64,000 nt of DNA from Ectopseudomonas mendocina (lineage in GTDB: Bacteria > Pseudomonadota > Gammaproteobacteria > Pseudomonadales > Pseudomonadaceae): positions 62,001 through 126,000 of the forward strand of contig NZ_SCFY01000016.1 of NCBI RefSeq assembly GCF_007049795.1. The letters run 5' to 3'. This document shows positions 60,656-64,000 of the stretch, piece by piece. Position numbers and translations under genes: made by a program. The notes beneath the pieces were generated by a model, which saw nothing but the letters and a program-made list of their open reading frames with translations, did not search any database and was not told the DNA's origin. Numbering within the stretch: the first letter of the stretch is position 1; each line of letters opens with the position of its first letter.

Positions 60656-61087
60656 ATGAAACCACGTTATCAAAAATTCAATCCAAAGAGGCGAATCATT
60701 GAGGCCGGTCAATTGGACTCTGAGCGTCTAAAAGAATTGAAAGGTGCAATTTCATACGGTGGTAATCCAGAGCATAAGAGAAATCCAGGAGATTTTGGAT
60801 TGAAGCCACCAGCAGACCCTCGCCGAGGAAAGTCCTTGTGTGATGTGGCGGAAATTTTTAGTCGTGCAGAGGCGTTGAAGTTGCTTCAGGATGGCATTGG
60901 AAAAGAGTTGGTCAGTGACAGGGAAGATAATGGCTGGCCGAAGAATATTTGGTCTGTTACAGAGGCAGGTGTTCCACTGGAAGCTCAATTGGAAAACCCT
61001 GAAACGGGCCAGTATCACGGCTACCCGATGCCTGATAGTGATCCTTTGGCATCCGAGGTGATTTCTCGCTGGAGGAATCATGTCTGA
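60656..61087 (+). CDS. Unknown protein, first gene of an inserted pair
   Basis: A 143-residue soluble protein rich in Pro, Gly and charged residues: EHKRNPGDFGLKPPADPRRGKSLCDVAEIF near residue 42-70, EALKLLQDGIGKELVSDRED, then NGWPKNIWSVTEAGVPLEAQLENPETGQYHGYPMP near 100-130. The compact NGWPKNIW and GQYHGYPMP blocks look like an enzyme or nucleic-acid-binding fold, but I do not recognise it. It is AT-richer than the ICE genes and on the opposite strand. It overlaps the next gene by 8 bases. A toxin, antitoxin or defence role is conceivable from context only. Confidence 0.65.
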   Translation: MKPRYQKFNPKRRIIEAGQLDSERLKELKGAISYGGNPEHKRNPGDFGLKPPADPRRGKSLCDVAEIFSRAEALKLLQDGIGKELVSDREDNGWPKNIWSVTEAGVPLEAQLENPETGQYHGYPMPDSDPLASEVISRWRNHV

Positions 61088-62411
61088 CATCACTTTTTCG
61101 ATTGACTGGTTGTCCTCGGATGGGGACTCCCCCGTTTTTCGAGATACATCGGGGCATTTGGCGATCCACCTGGATACGTTTTGCCTAACTCGCAACGAGG
61201 ACGTGTGGTCAAGAACTGTGCGTGACAAAGTTCTGGTTTCGGCATATCCCTTGGCGTTATGGCTTGCATCGTCCTGGTGGAGGTTGAACTTCGAGCCTTT
61301 ACCACACATGGGAACCAGGCCGCCGTTGGATTGGCGTATGGCTCATGAGTTGGGCGCGGCCAATCACGGTTATGTATGGCCAAGAGTCATTTTCGCTCCA
61401 GATGGGGAGATCGTGAATGTTTGGGCTGAGCAGATACGTTTGGATGGACAGTCTATTCAGTATCTTTATGGGCTCGAAACACCTAGCGCTGTAAAGCTCG
61501 ATAACTTTCAGCGCAGGATCGCGGGCTTTATCGAAAGTGTTCTAAGTCGTCTAGATGCCCTAGGGCATGGTCGGACTGACCTGGCCGAGCTCTGGTCTTT
61601 TATCCGGGAGGATAGGGAAAACCCCGAGGTGATGCGGCTCCGAATTCTGGAAGCGCAAATGGGGTACGACCCGGAGGAGTGTCCACAGGATATTATTGCC
61701 AAGGCATTGAGTCTGCAGAAGGAAACTGGGCTGAGCGCCATGTCGGAGCTGGCTCCGGTCTTTGGGCGTCGAGGTAGGGATGATACCGGGCTTGAGGGCA
61801 TTATTTCTCTTGCCTCGCAAAATGGAATCCTGGGGCGGCCACAGGTGTCCGCTGAAGATATCCAATTGGCCTCGTTCTCAGGTGCTCCATGGCAGCGTGG
61901 CGTTGATGCCGCAAGGAAACTCCGTGCGAAGCTGGGTAACACGGACGAACCTATAAAGAATACAGTTCTTTTTGACCTGCTGGGTATTACCGAGGCGCAG
62001 GTTAGCGGTTGGGAGTCTCCTGATAGGAGTATCGTGGCGGTCGCCAAGCCTGTAAAAACGGGTGAGCTTAACTACCTGCCTCGCAAGAAACATCCACTTT
62101 CGAGGCGTTTTGAGTTTGCTCGTATGATTGGGGAGGTCTTGGATCAGCCTAGGGCGAATGACAATTGGCTGGTGTCTACTGATATCGCAACAGCTAAGCA
62201 GAAGCGTCAACGTGCTTTTGCTGCTGAGTTTTTGTGTCCGATTCATTCACTGACCGGTTACTTGAATGGTGACTATTCGGAAACGTCCTTGGAGGATGCT
62301 GCCGAATACTTCAATGTCAGCGATAAGATCGTCGAGTCCTCACTAGCTAATTACGGTTATCTGGATATTTCATCTACAGAGCCGAAAGTGCCATATCGAT
62401 CAGTTGCATAA
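61080..62411 (+). CDS. ImmA/IrrE-like protein without HExxH, second gene of the inserted pair
   Basis: A 443-residue protein. The N-terminal 330 residues are of unknown fold. The C-terminal part has the layout of an ImmA/IrrE domain: RRFEFARMIGEVL near residue 340, where a peptidase would read RF-LAHELGH, then RQRAFAAEFLCPIHSLTGYL near 375 and AAEYFNVSDKIVESSLANYGYL near 405. His and Glu of the zinc motif are missing, so it is probably not a peptidase but a sensor or partner protein. It is coupled to the upstream gene, AT-rich, and sits between ICE genes on the opposite strand, as expected for cargo. Confidence 0.68.
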   Translation: MSDITFSIDWLSSDGDSPVFRDTSGHLAIHLDTFCLTRNEDVWSRTVRDKVLVSAYPLALWLASSWWRLNFEPLPHMGTRPPLDWRMAHELGAANHGYVWPRVIFAPDGEIVNVWAEQIRLDGQSIQYLYGLETPSAVKLDNFQRRIAGFIESVLSRLDALGHGRTDLAELWSFIREDRENPEVMRLRILEAQMGYDPEECPQDIIAKALSLQKETGLSAMSELAPVFGRRGRDDTGLEGIISLASQNGILGRPQVSAEDIQLASFSGAPWQRGVDAARKLRAKLGNTDEPIKNTVLFDLLGITEAQVSGWESPDRSIVAVAKPVKTGELNYLPRKKHPLSRRFEFARMIGEVLDQPRANDNWLVSTDIATAKQKRQRAFAAEFLCPIHSLTGYLNGDYSETSLEDAAEYFNVSDKIVESSLANYGYLDISSTEPKVPYRSVA

Positions 62412-62489
62412 TGTGGTCATTCAAAGAGTCAGGGCTGAGAGTTCTAATTCGCCATCTATCCGATGGGCGTCGCGTTAGAGTGGCCCGAC

Positions 62490-62858
62490 TCAGCTCAGAT
62501 GGTTGTGAATTAGCTGGCGTTGCAGCGCGGGCAGCTCCTGCACCGAGCTTGCCGTAAGGGTGAGCTGTTCTCCCTTGGGCCATGCCAGTTGGGCGTGTGG
62601 GCCGTCGAGTTGCAGGCGTGCTGCACGGGCCCGCATATCGTCATTGGTGTGCAGGAGTTGCAGGCTGGTTACGGACTGCTCGGTGACCCACAGCCATTCA
62701 CGGATAGGCTTCGGTGCATCGGGCTGCCGCTTGGCGGAGCCGATCTCGACCAGATAGCCTTGCGGCGATGAGAATATGCGGGTGACCTCGTAGTGCATGG
62801 CGATGGGGCGGCTTCCAGGGAAGCGGCGGATTCTGCCAGATATGCGGGCCTTGTTCAT
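62490..62858 (-). CDS. Small conserved ICE protein of unknown function
   Basis: A 122-residue, probably cytoplasmic protein (SGRIRRFPGSRPIAMHYEVTRIFSS, REWLWVTEQSVTSLQLLHTNDD) with mixed strands, no signal peptide and no transmembrane helix. It starts 10 bases after the TraC-like ATPase gene ends and is on the same strand, so it belongs to the transfer operon. I do not recognise the family. Its GC content matches the ICE, unlike the pair next to it. Confidence 0.65.
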   Translation of the reverse strand: MNKARISGRIRRFPGSRPIAMHYEVTRIFSSPQGYLVEIGSAKRQPDAPKPIREWLWVTEQSVTSLQLLHTNDDMRARAARLQLDGPHAQLAWPKGEQLTLTASSVQELPALQRQLIHNHLS

Positions 62859-62868
62859 CGGGGATGCC

Positions 62869-64000
62869 TCAATGAGCCTTGGTCAGGTTGGCCCAGTCCA
62901 GTGGAAGAGGGGTAATGCCGCGCGCCCGGTCGATGTTCTCGGCGATCTTGAGTGCGGCGTCGAGTTCGCTGATGCCATGCTGCTGCATGAGCTGGTAGCG
63001 CTCGGCTTTTTCTTCCGGTTCTGTTTGTGCCAACGCGAGGTACAGACTGGGTGGCACGACGCGGAACAGTAGCTCCATGCTGCGCGACAGCAGCACGCCT
63101 TCTGAGAATTTGCCGGACTCCTTGCGCGCGGAGAGCATCAATGCCTTCTGCGCGGGCGTGAGTTCGCGGAACTTGGCGATCTTCTCCACCTCGTCCGGCG
63201 GCATGCTGAGGCAGAGCCACCATTCCATCATCGCCAGCATCGGTTCGGCCGCTTTCGGCAGGTCGTCCAGGTTCTGCGTCGCGAGCCAGAACCAGGCCCC
63301 CAGTTTTCTCCACATTTTCGTAATTTTCAGGACATAGGGCGCGAGCAAGGGATTGCGCGTGATGATGTGCCCCTCGTCCGTGACGTTGACGATGGGCCGG
63401 CCGAGGAACTGGTCACGCTCAGCGATACTGTTGACGGTGTTGATCAACGAGATATAGGCGATCGACAGTTGTGCGTTGTAGCCCTCCCTGGCGTAGGTGG
63501 CGAGATCCACGATGGTGATGTCGGCTTCCGGCCAGGGCGTGCCGGGTCGGTCGAACATCTCGCCATCTGCGCCCTGACAGAACATATCCATCGCATCGGC
63601 CATTTCCAGCAGCCGGGCGCGGCGAACTTCGGGCAGGGTGGTGTCGCGGCCACGCTCGCGCAGCGCATTGCGTATGTCGCGGGTGAGTACCGTGCGCTGC
63701 TCGGCGACGCAGTGCTGGGCAGCGTCGAGAATGCACTGGCGAATCAGGCTACGATCCGCGCGCGTCATGCGTGCTTCTTCCTTGTCCTCCCCTCCGGTGA
63801 TCATCAGGCGGGCCGTGATTTCAAGCTCGCCGAGCACGTCGCGCTGTTCGTCGCCATCGGCAGCGGCGTCGTCTTCGTCCAGCGCGTCAGCGTCGAGCGT
63901 CTGTACCTGGCTGGGCGTTTCCACCAGCCGGTGCGCATCGGCGAACGGGGCGAGACTGACGCCCGCACCCGGGGCGAGCTTCACGCGATGTACGGTGAGC
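62869..64000 (-). CDS. traC: TraC/VirB4-like conjugative ATPase, PFL_4706 family (TIGR03744), C-terminal part
   Basis: The last 377 residues of a conjugation ATPase; the frame is open through the right edge, and the full protein is usually over 900 residues, so the N terminus and Walker A lie outside. Visible parts are an acidic linker (LDADALDEDDAAADGDEQ), a helical insert, a Walker B-like IVNVTDEGHIITRN near the middle and the following KLGAWFWLATQNLDDLP motif typical of VirB4 proteins. It powers substrate or pilus assembly in the ICE type IV secretion system. Confidence 0.88.
   Translation of the reverse strand, partial: LTVHRVKLAPGAGVSLAPFADAHRLVETPSQVQTLDADALDEDDAAADGDEQRDVLGELEITARLMITGGEDKEEARMTRADRSLIRQCILDAAQHCVAEQRTVLTRDIRNALRERGRDTTLPEVRRARLLEMADAMDMFCQGADGEMFDRPGTPWPEADITIVDLATYAREGYNAQLSIAYISLINTVNSIAERDQFLGRPIVNVTDEGHIITRNPLLAPYVLKITKMWRKLGAWFWLATQNLDDLPKAAEPMLAMMEWWLCLSMPPDEVEKIAKFRELTPAQKALMLSARKESGKFSEGVLLSRSMELLFRVVPPSLYLALAQTEPEEKAERYQLMQQHGISELDAALKIAENIDRARGITPLPLDWANLTKAH

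Noticed and set aside
1..64000. CRISPR arrays, tRNA or rRNA genes
   Set aside because: No regularly spaced direct repeats, cloverleaf-like segments or rRNA signatures were recognised by eye.

Overview
The window reads as a GC-rich Pseudomonas genome segment. It joins a large catabolic island (about 1-31.5 kb), a patchwork of accessory genes and gene remnants (about 31.5-48 kb), and the conjugation core of an integrative and conjugative element (ICE) of the PFGI-1/ICEclc type (about 48-64 kb). Evidence for the genus is the codon use, the ICE gene families named after P. fluorescens loci, and the close match in gene order to the abietane diterpenoid (resin acid) dit cluster of Pseudomonas abietaniphila BKME-9. 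No database search was possible; names rest on motifs and remembered gene order.

Region 1 (1-20.5 kb) follows the dit order: extradiol dioxygenase (ditC, cut by the left edge), FAH-fold enzyme, MFS permease, IclR regulator, thiolase-like protein with a DUF35 partner, SDR, second FAH enzyme, Rieske oxygenase alpha and beta (ditA1A2), a divergent DUF2889 gene, SDR, CoA ligase, TetR regulator, amidohydrolase, third FAH enzyme, 3-hydroxyacyl-CoA dehydrogenase, thiolase, AhpD-like protein and cytochrome P450. The expected flow is P450 oxidation and CoA activation, ring dihydroxylation, dehydrogenation, meta cleavage, FAH/amidohydrolase processing and beta-oxidation-like removal of the remaining rings. 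Region 1b (20.6-31.5 kb) adds a second amidohydrolase, three acyl-CoA dehydrogenases (two adjacent, apparently heteromeric), a crotonase, a Cache sensor-like protein, an EamA transporter, a third amidohydrolase, an SDR and a VOC protein. A 25-bp operator-like palindrome (TGAACA-N13-TGTTCA) recurs in at least six promoter regions of regions 1 and 1b and appears to define one regulon.

Region 2 (31.5-48 kb) begins at a truncated topoisomerase III gene. It carries a HExxH protein, an IS3 transposase tail, a frameshifted EamA fragment, an LpxR-like protein, a complete HlyD/RbbA-like/ABC-2/TolC export operon under a TetR regulator, a lipase-DUF4105-small membrane protein operon, a tiny His/Cys-rich lipoprotein, a lone panC and a glcD remnant.

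Region 3 (48-64 kb) carries, mostly on the minus strand, a MobH relaxase (TraI), small accessory genes, DUF3742, TraG-N, the PFL_4711/4710/4709 family proteins, RadC and the C-terminal part of a TraC-like ATPase (cut by the right edge). Two cargo inserts stand out: a PAAR protein with a caspase-like His/Cys pair beside a membrane protein (candidate effector and immunity), and an AT-richer two-gene unit whose larger protein looks like an ImmA/IrrE protein that has lost its HExxH motif. A multi-branched inverted-repeat element precedes one small gene, and a decayed second copy of gene and leader lies nearby.
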